The notes under the pieces: generated by a model | Told to the model about the DNA's origin: nothing | What the model saw: the letters and a program-made list of their open reading frames with translations, nothing else | Database searches by the model: none | Shown here: piece after piece, positions 49,314 to 57,967 of the stretch | Position numbering within the stretch: position 1 is the first letter of the stretch | Layout of the letters: the number at the start of each line of letters is the position of its first letter | Translations under genes and position numbers: made by a program | Source: Methylobacter sp. | GTDB lineage: Bacteria > Pseudomonadota > Gammaproteobacteria > Methylococcales > Methylomonadaceae | DNA length: 64,000 bases | Assembly (NCBI RefSeq): GCF_030680395.1 | Contig: NZ_JAUXVR010000048.1 | Coordinates: forward strand, 31,941 to 95,940 | Reading direction: 5' to 3'

Positions 49314-50315
49314 TTACAGATCGCGTTGCCGACCGCCGTAAGTAGCCGCGTAGCTGGCGCAAAAGGCGCCGATGAGCAGTGAGATGAAAAACCACAGCGA
49401 GGCATAAACGGAAGCTTTGCGCGTTGTGTCGACCGCTTCTTTAGCCGCGATTTCCGCTTCACGCAACTTGGCCTGTGCCTGGGTATAAGTATCAACCACC
49501 CGCTTCTCAGCCTCCTGCTGCGTCAGACCGGTACGTTGCGCAACAACCTGGCCGACATACCGAACATCTTCCGGAGGCAGCGGTCCGGTGCGTAGAGTAT
49601 TCGCGAAGATACGGGTAATTTCCGAGGTGGACTCGGCAGGGCTCAGCTCTTGGTCTGTTGTTGGCATGACGCCCGTTTCATCAGGCGTCAACGCGAGTGG
49701 AGCCGTGTTGATGTCTCTTCGGAACAGCGAATCCATGAAGTACTTCATCGGCTCATTGTCGCCGGTGTATTTCGCCACCTCGACCCCGGCCGCTGCCGCA
49801 CTGCCCGCCGTGACCGCAGCGGCGGTGCTCCCGGCCTGAATTCCACCGCTTACAATCGACCCGATCATCGAAGTGAGCAGGGCGGCTGTCATAAGCGCCG
49901 AGACCGCCCAGGCCAGGAAACCGTGCGCGGTATCGCGGAAGTAGACCTCGTCGGCATCTGTCGCAATCCACTTTGTTCTCAACCTGCCGGCGAGGTAGCC
50001 GCCCACTCCTGCCGCGATGAGTTGGGTGATGGTCAGCCACAGGATGGTCGATATGCCAAACGCTTCCGCACTGATGCCGCTGTATGCCCAAGGTGACACC
50101 GAGGACAGGCCCAAGCCTGTTCCCAACATCGTAAGAATCAGCGCCAAAGCCGCGGCTGCGGTGGCTCCGGCCACGATAGAACCCCATGACACTGCGCTTG
50201 CCTGGGCTGGCAGAGCTTCCATCTGGACACCTGGCGAAACACGTCTGCGGCCCAATTCGTCAGAGGCGCGTCTGCGTCCAAGTTCGTCAGTGTCTGAAAC
50301 ATTAGGAACGTTCAT
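49314..50315 (-). CDS. Conserved membrane protein of unknown function
   Basis: A 333-residue protein with a polar N-terminus carrying a short repeat (DELGRRRASDELGRRRVSPG), four or five transmembrane segments (IVAGATAAAALALILTMLGTGLGL, FGISTILWLTITQLIAAGVGGYLAG, GFLAWAVSALMTAALLTSMIG, and C-terminal SLWFFISLLIGAFCASYAATYGG), a Gly/Ala-rich zipper (GGIQAGSTAAAVTAGSAAAAG) and a coiled coil (QQEAEKRVVDTYTQAQAKLREAEIAAKEA). It is led by a stress-regulon box 59 bp upstream and probably heads an operon with the small peptide and hemerythrin genes. Confidence 0.8.
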   Translation of the reverse strand: MNVPNVSDTDELGRRRASDELGRRRVSPGVQMEALPAQASAVSWGSIVAGATAAAALALILTMLGTGLGLSSVSPWAYSGISAEAFGISTILWLTITQLIAAGVGGYLAGRLRTKWIATDADEVYFRDTAHGFLAWAVSALMTAALLTSMIGSIVSGGIQAGSTAAAVTAGSAAAAGVEVAKYTGDNEPMKYFMDSLFRRDINTAPLALTPDETGVMPTTDQELSPAESTSEITRIFANTLRTGPLPPEDVRYVGQVVAQRTGLTQQEAEKRVVDTYTQAQAKLREAEIAAKEAVDTTRKASVYASLWFFISLLIGAFCASYAATYGGRQRDL

Positions 50316-50374
50316 GATAAGTCTCCTTGAGAGTAAGTTCGGGGAATTATGGTAGGAGGCACTGCCTCATATCT

Positions 50375-50388
50375 GTACGAAAGCGCAC
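50375..50388 (-). promoter_or_regulatory. stress-regulon box
   Basis: On the minus strand TAT-GTGCG-CTTT-CGTAC-AGAT, 59 bp before the membrane protein at 50315. Confidence 0.7.
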
Positions 50389-50694
50389 ATAGCGGGAATA
50401 AATTGTCGCGTTAGCGCTAGCTGTTTTTATTTTTTCTGTGTCCATCCAGGACGGCTGTATCCGGATAATCCGTACGTATGAAAACAGGACGCGATTAACA
50501 GGCTGCGGCACCCGCCATGACCCTGTACACCAAGCTCTCGCCGATGCTTTATATGTCCAACGCGGCGATCCTGAAGCGATCGCGGCTTACCATGCAGCTC
50601 ATGCCGGGCAACCTGAGCCGACCAATGGATGGGCACGCGTTGCAGTTTGCTTGCGCGCCTTATCCGTTAAGGCGTTGTTTGGGCGCTTGGCGGT
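50389..50694. other. intergenic region, possible gene remnant
   Basis: No supported gene. A plus-strand frame reading VHQALADALYVQRGDPEAIAA and on to about 50660 looks partly protein-like but has no start context and no recognisable domain; it may be a remnant. Confidence 0.3.
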
Positions 50695-50925
50695 CTACCG
50701 GTTTCTTAACAGGCGGTTCAGCACAAAACCGATTATTGCTGCGATACCCAGTGACGTCATAGGATGATCACTGACATAGTTGCAACTATGCTTCATCAAT
50801 TTCCGCTCGGCATTCAGCAATTGTTCTCCTTTTTCGCCCAGCGCTTTTGCTGCCTGAGTAGTCGCATCGGCGACGTTATCGGCAGTTTCACGGGCGTAAT
50901 CAGATGCTTTTTCCATCGTATTCAT
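50695..50925 (-). CDS. YqjD/ElaB-like protein, tandem copy 4
   Basis: A 76-residue protein: MNTMEKASDYARETADNVAD, an amphipathic helix with ALGEKGEQLLNAERKLMKHSCNYVSDHPMTSLGIAAIIGFVLNRLL as C-terminal anchor. The longer frame from 50958 includes the upstream untranslated region; GAGGAAA before the ATG at 50925 decides the start. The family attaches ribosomes to the inner membrane in stationary phase. Fourth of four tandem paralogues. Confidence 0.85.
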   Translation of the reverse strand: MNTMEKASDYARETADNVADATTQAAKALGEKGEQLLNAERKLMKHSCNYVSDHPMTSLGIAAIIGFVLNRLLRNR

Positions 50926-50991
50926 AATCGTTTCCTCTTTATTTAAGCCGCGTATCATTCACGGCATTCGAATTCATAATGTTCGACGGTT

Positions 50992-51264
50992 TTAGCGTCC
51001 GTTCATCAGTCGACCCAGCACAAAACCGACCGCTAGTGTGATACCGAGCGATGTCATAGGATTGTCTCTGACATAACTGCGGCAATGCTTCATCAATTTC
51101 TGCTCGGCATCCAGCAATTGCTCTCCTTTTTCGCCCAGTGCTTCTGCGGCATGACTGGTTGCACTGACGATCTTGTCGGCATTTTCCTGTACGTAATCGG
51201 CAGCGTCATGCACGTAATCGGCCGCGTCATGTACATAATCGGATGCTTTGTCTAAAGTGCCCAT
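50992..51264 (-). CDS. YqjD/ElaB-like protein, tandem copy 3
   Basis: A 90-residue paralogue starting MGTLDKASDYVHDAADYVHD; it differs by an internal 7-residue repetition (DYVHDAA twice, then DYVQENA). The C-terminus LGEKGEQLLDAEQKLMKHCR ends in the glycine-rich anchor VGFVLGRLMNGR. GAGAGGAAA precedes the ATG at 51264. Confidence 0.85.
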   Translation of the reverse strand: MGTLDKASDYVHDAADYVHDAADYVQENADKIVSATSHAAEALGEKGEQLLDAEQKLMKHCRSYVRDNPMTSLGITLAVGFVLGRLMNGR

Positions 51265-51333
51265 AATATTTCCTCTCTGTTTATTTAAGCCGCAGATCAC
51301 CCACGGCGTTTGAATTGGATAAGGGTGGGTTGT

Positions 51334-51564
51334 TTAACGATTGTTCAACAGGCGGCTCAGAAAATAACCGGCCGCTATCGCAATACCCACCGATGCGACA
51401 GGGTGATAGCTGACATAAGTGCAGCAGTTTTTCATCAATTTCTGCTCGGCATTCAGCAATTGCTCTCCTTTTTCGCCAAGCGCTTTTGCGGTCTCCGAGG
51501 TCGCACTGGCGATCCTGTCGGTAGCTTCATGTGCGTAATCAGCTGCTTTGTCTATAGCGTTCAT
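51334..51564 (-). CDS. YqjD/ElaB-like protein, tandem copy 2
   Basis: A 76-residue paralogue: MNAIDKAADYAHEATDRIAS, then LGEKGEQLLNAEQKLMKNCC and the anchor VGIAIAAGYFLSRLLNNR. The ribosome site is GAGGACA. About 70% of positions match copies 3 and 4 by eye. Confidence 0.85.
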   Translation of the reverse strand: MNAIDKAADYAHEATDRIASATSETAKALGEKGEQLLNAEQKLMKNCCTYVSYHPVASVGIAIAAGYFLSRLLNNR

Positions 51565-51642
51565 AATGTTGTCCTCTTTACTTCAGCCGTACGTCATTCG
51601 CGACGTACGGATGCATGATGGTTAATGGGCTTGGTTCGACAG

Positions 51643-51909
51643 CTATTTCAACAGACGGCTCAGCACAAAACCGGCCGCTACTGCGATACCTACTGACCTT
51701 ATCGGATTATCACGGATATATTCGCGATAATCCTCTACCAATTCTTCCTCCGCAGTTCTCAGTTGTTCGCCTTTTTCGCCAAGCACTTCCGCAGTCTGAT
51801 AGCTCATAGTGGCGATCTTATCGACAGCTTTATGCGCTGAGTTCGATACTTTGCCTATGGTTTCTTTAATATGTTCTTCTGTGTCTGAATTTGTGTCTGG
51901 ATTTTCCAT
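51643..51909 (-). CDS. YqjD/ElaB-like protein, tandem copy 1
   Basis: An 88-residue, more divergent paralogue with an acidic N-terminus (MENPDTNSDTEEHIKETIGK) and the same C-terminal pattern VLGEKGEQLRTAEEELVEDY and VGIAVAAGFVLSRLLK. First of the tandem group; AGAGGAAA precedes its ATG. No stress-regulon box was seen before it. Confidence 0.85.
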   Translation of the reverse strand: MENPDTNSDTEEHIKETIGKVSNSAHKAVDKIATMSYQTAEVLGEKGEQLRTAEEELVEDYREYIRDNPIRSVGIAVAAGFVLSRLLK

Positions 51910-52062
51910 GATGCTTTCCTCTATTTAAGCCGTATGTTATTGATGGTGTTTCCCTTCAAAGATTTGACAGGTTTAACGTTGGCTGAGCATTCATTAAGAT
52001 AGATGTTAAATACAAAGCCAAGCCGGTTAACAGTGGGGTGCTATCCGAAATCGTCAGCACTT

Positions 52063-52584
52063 TTAAGCACTGATGTCGCTCTCAGTGGTTGAGGAAATAT
52101 CTTCCGCATTGGCCTGCTCGAAGATGTCCTTCGCTCTTGAAAGCTCTTCGGAATTTTCCGTATGTACGGAAATCAAAGCACTTCCTCCCCTGATTTTTCC
52201 TTCATAACGCTTGGCCTCATACTCAGGAATGCCCAGGCCGATCAAGGCGCCGGTAAGGCTGCCGGTGGCCGCGCCTACGGCCGCACCGCTCAAGGCGCCC
52301 ATAATCGGTCCGGCGGCGATAAATGGACCGAGACCCGGAATAGCCAAGGTGCCGATACCTGCCAGCCAGCCCAGCACGGCGCCCACGCCAATACCGGCGG
52401 TTCCTCCGATAGCAGCGCCTTCCGGCGCCTTGGTATGCTTTTCATAGGCGAAGTCCTTGGTCGTGGATTTGTCCGGTAACAGCACTGAAACATCGTCATT
52501 CGAGAAACCGGACGTCTTTAATTGGTTGACGATATGCTCTGTCTGATCGACATTTTGGGTAATGCAAAAAATAGCTTTTTTCAT
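52063..52584 (-). CDS. YflT/GSP17M-like general stress protein
   Basis: A 173-residue protein with an N-terminal region of the general stress protein 17M type (ITQNVDQTEHIVNQLKTSGFSNDDVSVLLPDK), a central Gly/Ala-rich hydrophobic zipper (AAIGGTAGIGVGAVLGWLAGIGTLAIPGLGPFIAAGPI and GALSGAAVGAATGSLTGALIGLG), and a C-terminal soluble part (GGSALISVHTENSEELSRAKDIF). The zipper probably inserts into membrane. An AGGAGAC ribosome site precedes the ATG; a stress-regulon box lies 274 bp upstream. Confidence 0.82.
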   Translation of the reverse strand: MKKAIFCITQNVDQTEHIVNQLKTSGFSNDDVSVLLPDKSTTKDFAYEKHTKAPEGAAIGGTAGIGVGAVLGWLAGIGTLAIPGLGPFIAAGPIMGALSGAAVGAATGSLTGALIGLGIPEYEAKRYEGKIRGGSALISVHTENSEELSRAKDIFEQANAEDISSTTESDISA

Positions 52585-52858
52585 GACTTGTCTCCTGTTG
52601 CCGATTAAGGCGTTTGGGGTTTGAGTTGATTATCAACTTGTTTTACAAAGACCTTGACCTGCCAACGCCATGCGTCTGCAACGGACAAGAAGCGTTTTGA
52701 ACGGTGGTTCCCGACTATCGGAAGCTCAATTACCGGAACGCCTGAAAACCTTGACGTTGCAGTCTTGCTGTTGACTGTGGAGCTAGCGAAACGAACACGT
52801 CAAAAACGCTGAGATAACGATCTGACAATGAGATTATCCGTAAAGTCGAGCTTGGTCA

Positions 52859-52872
52859 GTGCGGTGTCGCAC
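52859..52872 (-). promoter_or_regulatory. stress-regulon box
   Basis: On the minus strand AAT-GTGCG-ACAC-CGCAC-TGACC, 274 bp before the YflT-like gene. Confidence 0.6.
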
Positions 52873-53176
52873 ATTGGGCGACAAAATTTGCCTGCGGAGA
52901 CCCCGGTCATTCTGTTTTCTTGGATTGTGGATGCAGGAAGGGTGTTTTAAAGCGGAGTCTGCATGGATTTGATGCGATTCAGGAAAGCTTGCATAAACAT
53001 AGGTATTATGACTTCCGGGGACTTATTCGACGTCTGTGTCGCAATGAGCGTTGAGCATTGAAGAGAAAGCGCTTCGTCAAATAATGGGGTTTAACTTAAT
53101 CTTGAAAAACCCTTTTTGTGACCGGTAGTTAACATCCTGTTGTCCCGGAGCCGGGCACAAAAAGTACAACTATTCA

Positions 53177-53217
53177 GTCCCCGCGTTACTTGGCGGTAAC
53201 GTGTTGAGGTCGGGGAC
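53177..53217. repeat. two-part inverted repeat (stem-loop)
   Basis: GTCCCCG...CGGGGAC encloses CGTTAC-ttggcg-GTAACG, an imperfect hairpin of 13 pairs. It lies downstream of the PRC-barrel gene and could act as a terminator, although no U run follows. Confidence 0.5.
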
Positions 53218-53329
53218 GCCTTGTTTCTCACCGCTGCAAACACACTTATCCGTCAATCCGACAAGATGGAGCGACCGATGTTCCTGCTATCGTATCGCCC
53301 CATCTTATCTTTGCCGGACAAGTTCCGAA

Positions 53330-53779
53330 TCACATGTTTTGGTGGGTCTCATGTGTCTGCCGGCCCTGCTGGCCCATAGGCGGTCTGGTTTTATAGAAAG
53401 ACTCAATTTGATCCCTCCAGGACTGGTCTGCCATGTCGGGCCAGTGGTCCTTGTCGAATCCCGGTGCGGTTTCAAGGCGCTCTTTGTCTATGTTTAGCAC
53501 GAAGCGTTTGTTTACAGTATCGAGCTTCAATGCGTCCCAGGGTACCGCAAACAGCCGTTCCCCCATACCGAGGAAACCGCCGTAGGACAACACCGCATAA
53601 GATACCTGGCCGGTGGTCATATCCAACATAATTTCCTTGATGTCACCCAAATCTTCTTCATTTTCATTATAGACATCATTTCCAATAAGTGTGTCGGCAC
53701 CCATCAGGCGGGGGCCGGGCCCTTCGTCTTCTTCGTGGCCTTTGTACATACCGTAGGTATCACGTTCTTCAAAGTTCAT
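53330..53779 (-). CDS. PRC-barrel domain protein
   Basis: A 149-residue soluble protein with the PRC-barrel core: LMGADTLIGNDVYNENEEDLGDIKEIMLDMTTGQVSYAVLSYGGFLGMGERLFAVPWDALKLD. The N-terminus is acidic and the C-terminus is a charged tail. PRC-barrel proteins occur as stress-linked small proteins in methylotrophs and as RimM-like modules. AGGAGAT precedes the ATG; a stress-regulon box is 138 bp upstream. Confidence 0.9.
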   Translation of the reverse strand: MNFEERDTYGMYKGHEEDEGPGPRLMGADTLIGNDVYNENEEDLGDIKEIMLDMTTGQVSYAVLSYGGFLGMGERLFAVPWDALKLDTVNKRFVLNIDKERLETAPGFDKDHWPDMADQSWRDQIESFYKTRPPMGQQGRQTHETHQNM

Positions 53780-53917
53780 GTTTATCTCCTGTCAAAGATG
53801 ATATTAGAAAGGCTTTTAACGATCATTTTTGTGATCGCCGGAGCCCGGTTACCCGAGCATGAATAAGCATTCTTTTCGCTCGCAGACAAACAATACACGC
53901 GAAACCGAACGCAGTCC

Positions 53918-53931
53918 GTACGCTACAGCAC
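53918..53931 (-). promoter_or_regulatory. stress-regulon box
   Basis: On the minus strand TAT-GTGCT-GTAG-CGTAC-GGACT, 138 bp before the PRC-barrel gene. Confidence 0.65.
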
Positions 53932-54555
53932 ATAGATTAAGACAATGTTTTGAAGGACTTCGAGTTCTTGTCAAGCGTTGATGGCTTGATCCGTTCAAAC
54001 GCCAAATAGAGTTAAACGAAAAATAGGGAGGTTATGCCGCATAAAGAGGCAGCAATTTATTTGAGTTGAAGTCTTTGAAAGCCGATAAATATCGGAGGGC
54101 GGAATATTGAACATTTTTGGTCGTAATTTCAGGAAGTTTCGATTTTTTATTTTCCCGAAAAAGGTTACCGGCAAGGTTTTTAGAATGCTCCGTTCAGACA
54201 TTAAACCGTAGATCAGCCAGCTTATTATACGGAAATAATTTCATATTAATGATCCGGCCGGTAGAAAAGACAGGTCTGCTAAAATCACGAAAATGGCCAT
54301 AGAGAAAATCATGTTGCGGAGTTTTTTGATGGCTTGCAAGAAATAGATTTAGCGGTAACCACGAAGAGCACGAAGAAAAACCAAAAAAGTAAAACTTCGT
54401 GTCTTCGTGGCTTTATGCATTAGACGGTCAAACAACCTCCGGCCTTTTTATTGCAGTGTCTCCGCAAAATTCAAACAACCGCAGTAGACGCTGCCGGAAC
54501 ACAAAAAAACCGGAAAAGTTGCTCTTTTATCGTCCGATTAGAAAGGCATTCAGCC
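53932..54555. other. long intergenic region
   Basis: Some 620 bp without a supported gene, AT-rich in the first half. It contains the inverted repeat at 54359. Confidence 0.4.
54359..54410. repeat. inverted repeat CCACGAAGA...TCTTCGTGG
   Basis: CCACGAAGAGCACGAAG (54359-54375) faces CTTCGTGTCTTCGTGG (54395-54410) with one bulged base. Elements of this wording are dispersed in many bacterial genomes. It is downstream of the TIGR03118 gene. Confidence 0.6.
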
Positions 54556-55800
54556 TTATTGAGATATGCCGGTTTGCGTACCGTTGGTTGCAGTCTGTCC
54601 ATTGGTTCCGCCGGTTTGCGTACCGTTGGTTCCAGTCTGCCCATTGGTTCCGCCATTTGGCGTACCGTTGGTTCCAGTCTGTCCATTGGTTCCGCCATTT
54701 TGCGCTTCGATACTTCCGTAGAGACCGCCCTGTTCGTCGTTAGGACCTGCGGAAAAGAAGAGGGTGTTAACCGGTTGGTTAGCAAAGCCATTGCCAAAAG
54801 CCAGTCCCCACAGGCCGTCGATCTCGATGAGACTACCGCTTGCGTCAGTGAGTTGACCGATAAATTCTCCAGTCGCCAGGTCATAGGCATTAATGGTACC
54901 GTCGCCGAAGTTACCAACCAGAAGACGGCTGCTAGCCTCACCAAAGTCTGCCGGCGCCAAGGCCATTCCCCATGGTGCATTCAGGGTGCCTTCCGATGCG
55001 ATACGTTTAATGAACTCGCCGTCGGGATTGAACACGCTCACGAATCCCAGGCCTTCGCCTTTGACATCGTCCTGCTGGTTTTCATCCTGCATGGCATAAG
55101 CAACGTAAATGCTGCCGTTAATAGCCTGTATGCCAAACGGCGCGAATCCCTCTGGAAGGTCCGGATCGGTAAAGGCGCCCGTTGCGAGCGTCACCGGCTC
55201 GAACGAGCCATCGAAGACATCAACCTTATTATTACGGAAGTCGGCGGCATAGAGTCGGCTACCGGTACCGTTCGCGCTTAGGGCAAGTCCCTTATATACC
55301 GGACCATCCTCAGGCGTCTCGCCGTCCGTTGTCGTGCCGATTACGCGAATCGCACGCGTCGGATCGACAGTCGGTGACCAGCCCGCGATCACACCCTCTT
55401 CCGTCGCAAAAATGAATCTGCTGGATCCGGAAACGCCGTCCACGGAAACCACAAATTCAGGAGATCCGTTAAACACAATTCCTGTCGGATTTCCACCGGT
55501 AGGCTCGCTAGCTGACGGTACCTCGACTACCAGGGAGTTGGGGGTGCCTATACCGTTATATAGCGTAGAAACGCCCGTGCCGTTGTTGGCCACCCATGCC
55601 CGACCAAAGGGATGGAATGCCACTCCCCACGGATTCACCAGATTAGGATCGGTGAAGTCTGCTGTCTCGGCAACGTTAGCCACCAAGTTGTGCTGTTGAT
55701 AAACCCCTGCGGCATGAGCGCTTGGTCCATTGGCAAAAGCCAGCGCAACCAGCAAGGATGCGCATAGACGAGATGTGCTTATGATAGAAAGTTTTTTCAT
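54556..55800 (-). CDS. TIGR03118-family secreted beta-propeller protein
   Basis: A 414-residue exported protein. A Sec signal peptide (LCASLLVALAFANGPSAHA) is followed by a propeller-like domain with QHNLVANVAETADFTDPNLVNPWGVAFHPFGRAWVANNGTG, YAADFRNNKVDVFDG, NAPWGMALAPADFG and LWGLAFGNGFANQPVNTLFFSAGPNDEQGGLYG, the TIGR03118 pattern. The last 45 residues are a tandem low-complexity tail of the unit GGTNGQTGTNGT (four copies, nearly identical at DNA level), probably a flexible surface segment. The function is unknown. Confidence 0.9.
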   Translation of the reverse strand: MKKLSIISTSRLCASLLVALAFANGPSAHAAGVYQQHNLVANVAETADFTDPNLVNPWGVAFHPFGRAWVANNGTGVSTLYNGIGTPNSLVVEVPSASEPTGGNPTGIVFNGSPEFVVSVDGVSGSSRFIFATEEGVIAGWSPTVDPTRAIRVIGTTTDGETPEDGPVYKGLALSANGTGSRLYAADFRNNKVDVFDGSFEPVTLATGAFTDPDLPEGFAPFGIQAINGSIYVAYAMQDENQQDDVKGEGLGFVSVFNPDGEFIKRIASEGTLNAPWGMALAPADFGEASSRLLVGNFGDGTINAYDLATGEFIGQLTDASGSLIEIDGLWGLAFGNGFANQPVNTLFFSAGPNDEQGGLYGSIEAQNGGTNGQTGTNGTPNGGTNGQTGTNGTQTGGTNGQTATNGTQTGISQ

Positions 55801-56257
55801 TTTCAGCTCCTAAAAGGAATTGATGGGGAACGCTAACCGAAGATAGTGATCCCCTTTTCATTCAGGCACAATCAGCATATTGTGCCACCTTATCTGGCTT
55901 CAGCCATCCATAAGGGCCTGACTAAAAGTCCAGAATATAAGCAAAAAATAAGTCAAATGCCGGCAACACTGTGCATCCGATAGGAGCAATGTAAGGGGCT
56001 GTAATAGCGAAGCCTGGTCAGTTTTGGGTGCCTGGTATTGTGACTGCTCTTTTGCTTGGTTTTCCCGCGTTGTCAAATAACCGACCCCTACGATTACGCC
56101 ACGCATTTTTATACACAAGTCTAAAAAATAGTTGAAAAATCAATAGCATGATATTTTTACAATATGATTGACTTTATTGGGATTATTTTGACTTGCGTGT
56201 AAGACTGCGAGGATTACGAAGGGGGCGATATACTTCTAACAAGCTGGATATAGACGA
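55801..56257. other. intergenic region
   Basis: Upstream region of the TIGR03118 gene and downstream of the KGG-repeat gene. No gene, RNA or stress-regulon box was recognised. Confidence 0.4.
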
Positions 56258-56707
56258 TTATTCCTTACTTTTTTGCCTGGATTCTCCTGAGGAGCCTTTT
56301 GGGGAGCCTTGACTGGCACTGCCCTTACGGCCTTCTCTGGATTCTCCTGATGAGTCTTTTGCATGAGCCGCTTGGCCGCCTTTACGGCCTGCTTCTCTGG
56401 CTTCTTCCGAAGTAAACTCATGAGCCGTACCTTTTTCATGAGCGGCTTGGCCGCCTTTATGGCCGGCTTCTCTGGCTTCTTTTGAAGTAAATTCGTGAGC
56501 CGTGCCTTTTTCATGAGCGGCTTGACCACCTTTATGACCTGCTTCTCTGGCTTCTTCTGAAGTAAATTCGTGAGCCGTGCCTTTTTCATGAGCGGCGCGT
56601 CCCCCTTTACTGGCAATTTCCCGTTGCTTGTCTTCGTCCATTGAAGCAAAACCACGATTTCGGGTGGAACCTTTTTCGCTGGTATGGGACTGTTTTTGTT
56701 GATCCAT
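56258..56707 (-). CDS. KGG-repeat stress protein
   Basis: A 149-residue hydrophilic protein of the KGG/con-10 type. The N-terminus (GSTRNRGFASMDEDKQREIASKGGRAAHEKG) is followed by repeated 22-residue units TAHEFTSEEAREAGHKGGQAAHEKG (three full copies) and a Ser/Gly/Lys tail. These proteins accumulate in stress or dormancy. The ATG at 56707 follows GAGGTGA and is better than the ATG at 56725. The repeats are nearly identical in DNA (66-bp units), so copy number may vary between strains. A weak stress-regulon box is 128 bp upstream. Confidence 0.9.
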   Translation of the reverse strand: MDQQKQSHTSEKGSTRNRGFASMDEDKQREIASKGGRAAHEKGTAHEFTSEEAREAGHKGGQAAHEKGTAHEFTSKEAREAGHKGGQAAHEKGTAHEFTSEEAREAGRKGGQAAHAKDSSGESREGRKGSASQGSPKGSSGESRQKSKE

Positions 56708-56835
56708 GATCTTCACCTCGAACATATCACTTAAACATAAATAAGTGCCTTCTGTAGCATTAGATCAAAAGGCATTTCTTCTTTATTTATTTAAAGAAGT
56801 GAGTTAAGAATATGGGAAAAGAACACATTATTTCT

Positions 56836-56849
56836 GTACGTCAACACAC
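56836..56849 (-). promoter_or_regulatory. stress-regulon box (weaker copy)
   Basis: On the minus strand GTGTG-TTGA-CGTAC-AGAA, 128 bp before the KGG-repeat gene. The left half-site departs from consensus. Confidence 0.45.
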
Positions 56850-57157
56850 AAACCACATGGAAAATGCATTTAAATTTTTTAATCGTATAATAATCAGTGG
56901 TTTATATTTAGCCTGTCGGCTCCTGATTGCCCGTAGGCGACATTTAAATCAATTGGCCAAGCATGAAATGCGGGTAGGCGATTAAAATTTTATTCTCCGA
57001 TCTTTCCGGTTCAAGAGGTGCGGACGGTTGTTGATTAAAAATATTGTATTCACCATGAAAATACAAACGACTGGCTGGATACCTATCCGTCTTTCAATTC
57101 GGAACATGCTTTTCTGGAAGTTTTTCGGTTTGAAGACTGACTTGAGCTTGATCCGTC

Positions 57158-57370
57158 TCAGGCTTTATCTATAGCTTTCCATTGTCCGCCGGCTTCATCC
57201 TTCTCATACTTCTTTTTGACTGCCCCCCACGCTACCCGGTGAGCCCGTTCTTCGTCTTGTCCATATTGGTCCCAAGCGTTGTTGTAAGCTGCCTGGTAAA
57301 TCTCCTGCGCATGTTTCGGTAAATGTTCCCGCACGTTGTCGGGTAAATCGTTTAGATTTTTATAAGGCAT
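57158..57370 (-). CDS. chaB: ChaB-family protein
   Basis: A 70-residue protein: PYKNLNDLPDNVREHLPKHAQEIYQAAYNNAWDQY then ERAHRVAWGAVKKKYEKDEAGGQWKAI. This matches ChaB over its full length. ChaB is named as a regulator of the ChaA cation antiporter, but stand-alone copies are usually annotated as stress proteins. GGGAGGTGG precedes the ATG; a stress-regulon box lies 184 bp upstream. Confidence 0.95.
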   Translation of the reverse strand: MPYKNLNDLPDNVREHLPKHAQEIYQAAYNNAWDQYGQDEERAHRVAWGAVKKKYEKDEAGGQWKAIDKA

Positions 57371-57554
57371 GTTCCACCTCCCGCCGGATGACTGTCATTC
57401 GCTGCCCTGAAACAGGATAGGGGATAAAAGCTTTTATAAACATGGCATTGATCCCTTATTAAGCTGATCGGTCTGGCTTTATAAGATACTTATTTTCTGA
57501 GGGTTCCAGGTTAAAACCTTGAACTCACTCTAGGCGAAAAGCCTGTCTTAGTCA

Positions 57555-57568
57555 GTGCGGCTGCGTAC
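57555..57568 (-). promoter_or_regulatory. stress-regulon box
   Basis: On the minus strand TAT-GTACG-CAGC-CGCAC-TGACT, 184 bp before chaB, with both half-sites matching the consensus. Confidence 0.65.
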
Positions 57569-57967
57569 ATATACTTTAAGCGATCGTATTCTCATAGGGT
57601 ACATTGCGGTGAATTTCAAAAACCGAAAACTTGACCGTTTAAGAATGTATGAATAATGCGAAGGATTCTTAATCGTTCCCTATTCAGGTGGAATGGCTTC
57701 TACCCAAAAGTCATTCTTTGGTACGTTTTCGCACAGAAAAATTTATTTTAAACCGATATTTTATTAAAAAATCGCCAGTTAGAGAGCGGTATTTGAAGCA
57801 ACAGTTAATGTCATAGGTAGACCAAGCTGATTAATATAGTAGCCGAAGCCGGTAAAGCGACATTTGAAATGCCCTAGCCCTCTCCTGAGGGGGAGGGGAC
57901 TTTGTTGCTTTACCAACTAAGGCCCCATACGAAGCGATAGTTATCCATCTTGATTGAGGAGAATGTT
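57569..57967. other. intergenic region before the alcohol dehydrogenase
   Basis: About 400 bp without a gene. CCCTCTCCTGAGGGGGAGGG near 57878 is a short GC-rich inverted repeat of REP-like type. Confidence 0.4.

Larger units (their letters stand above)
52585..53329. other. long intergenic region
   Basis: About 745 bp without a supported gene. It holds the stress-regulon box at 52859 and a stem-loop at 53177, listed separately. Confidence 0.5.

Noticed and set aside
50438..50767. 109-residue plus-strand open frame
   Set aside because: It overlaps the YqjD-like copy on the other strand and has no start context; only its middle looks protein-like, noted as a possible remnant.
54451..55281. 276-residue plus-strand open frame
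   Set aside because: It is antisense to the TIGR03118 gene, and its apparent repeats are the complement of that gene's C-terminal repeats.
56320..56640. Possible CRISPR array (regular repeats)
   Set aside because: The repeats lie within one open reading frame encoding KGG units; there are no unique spacers and no cas genes.
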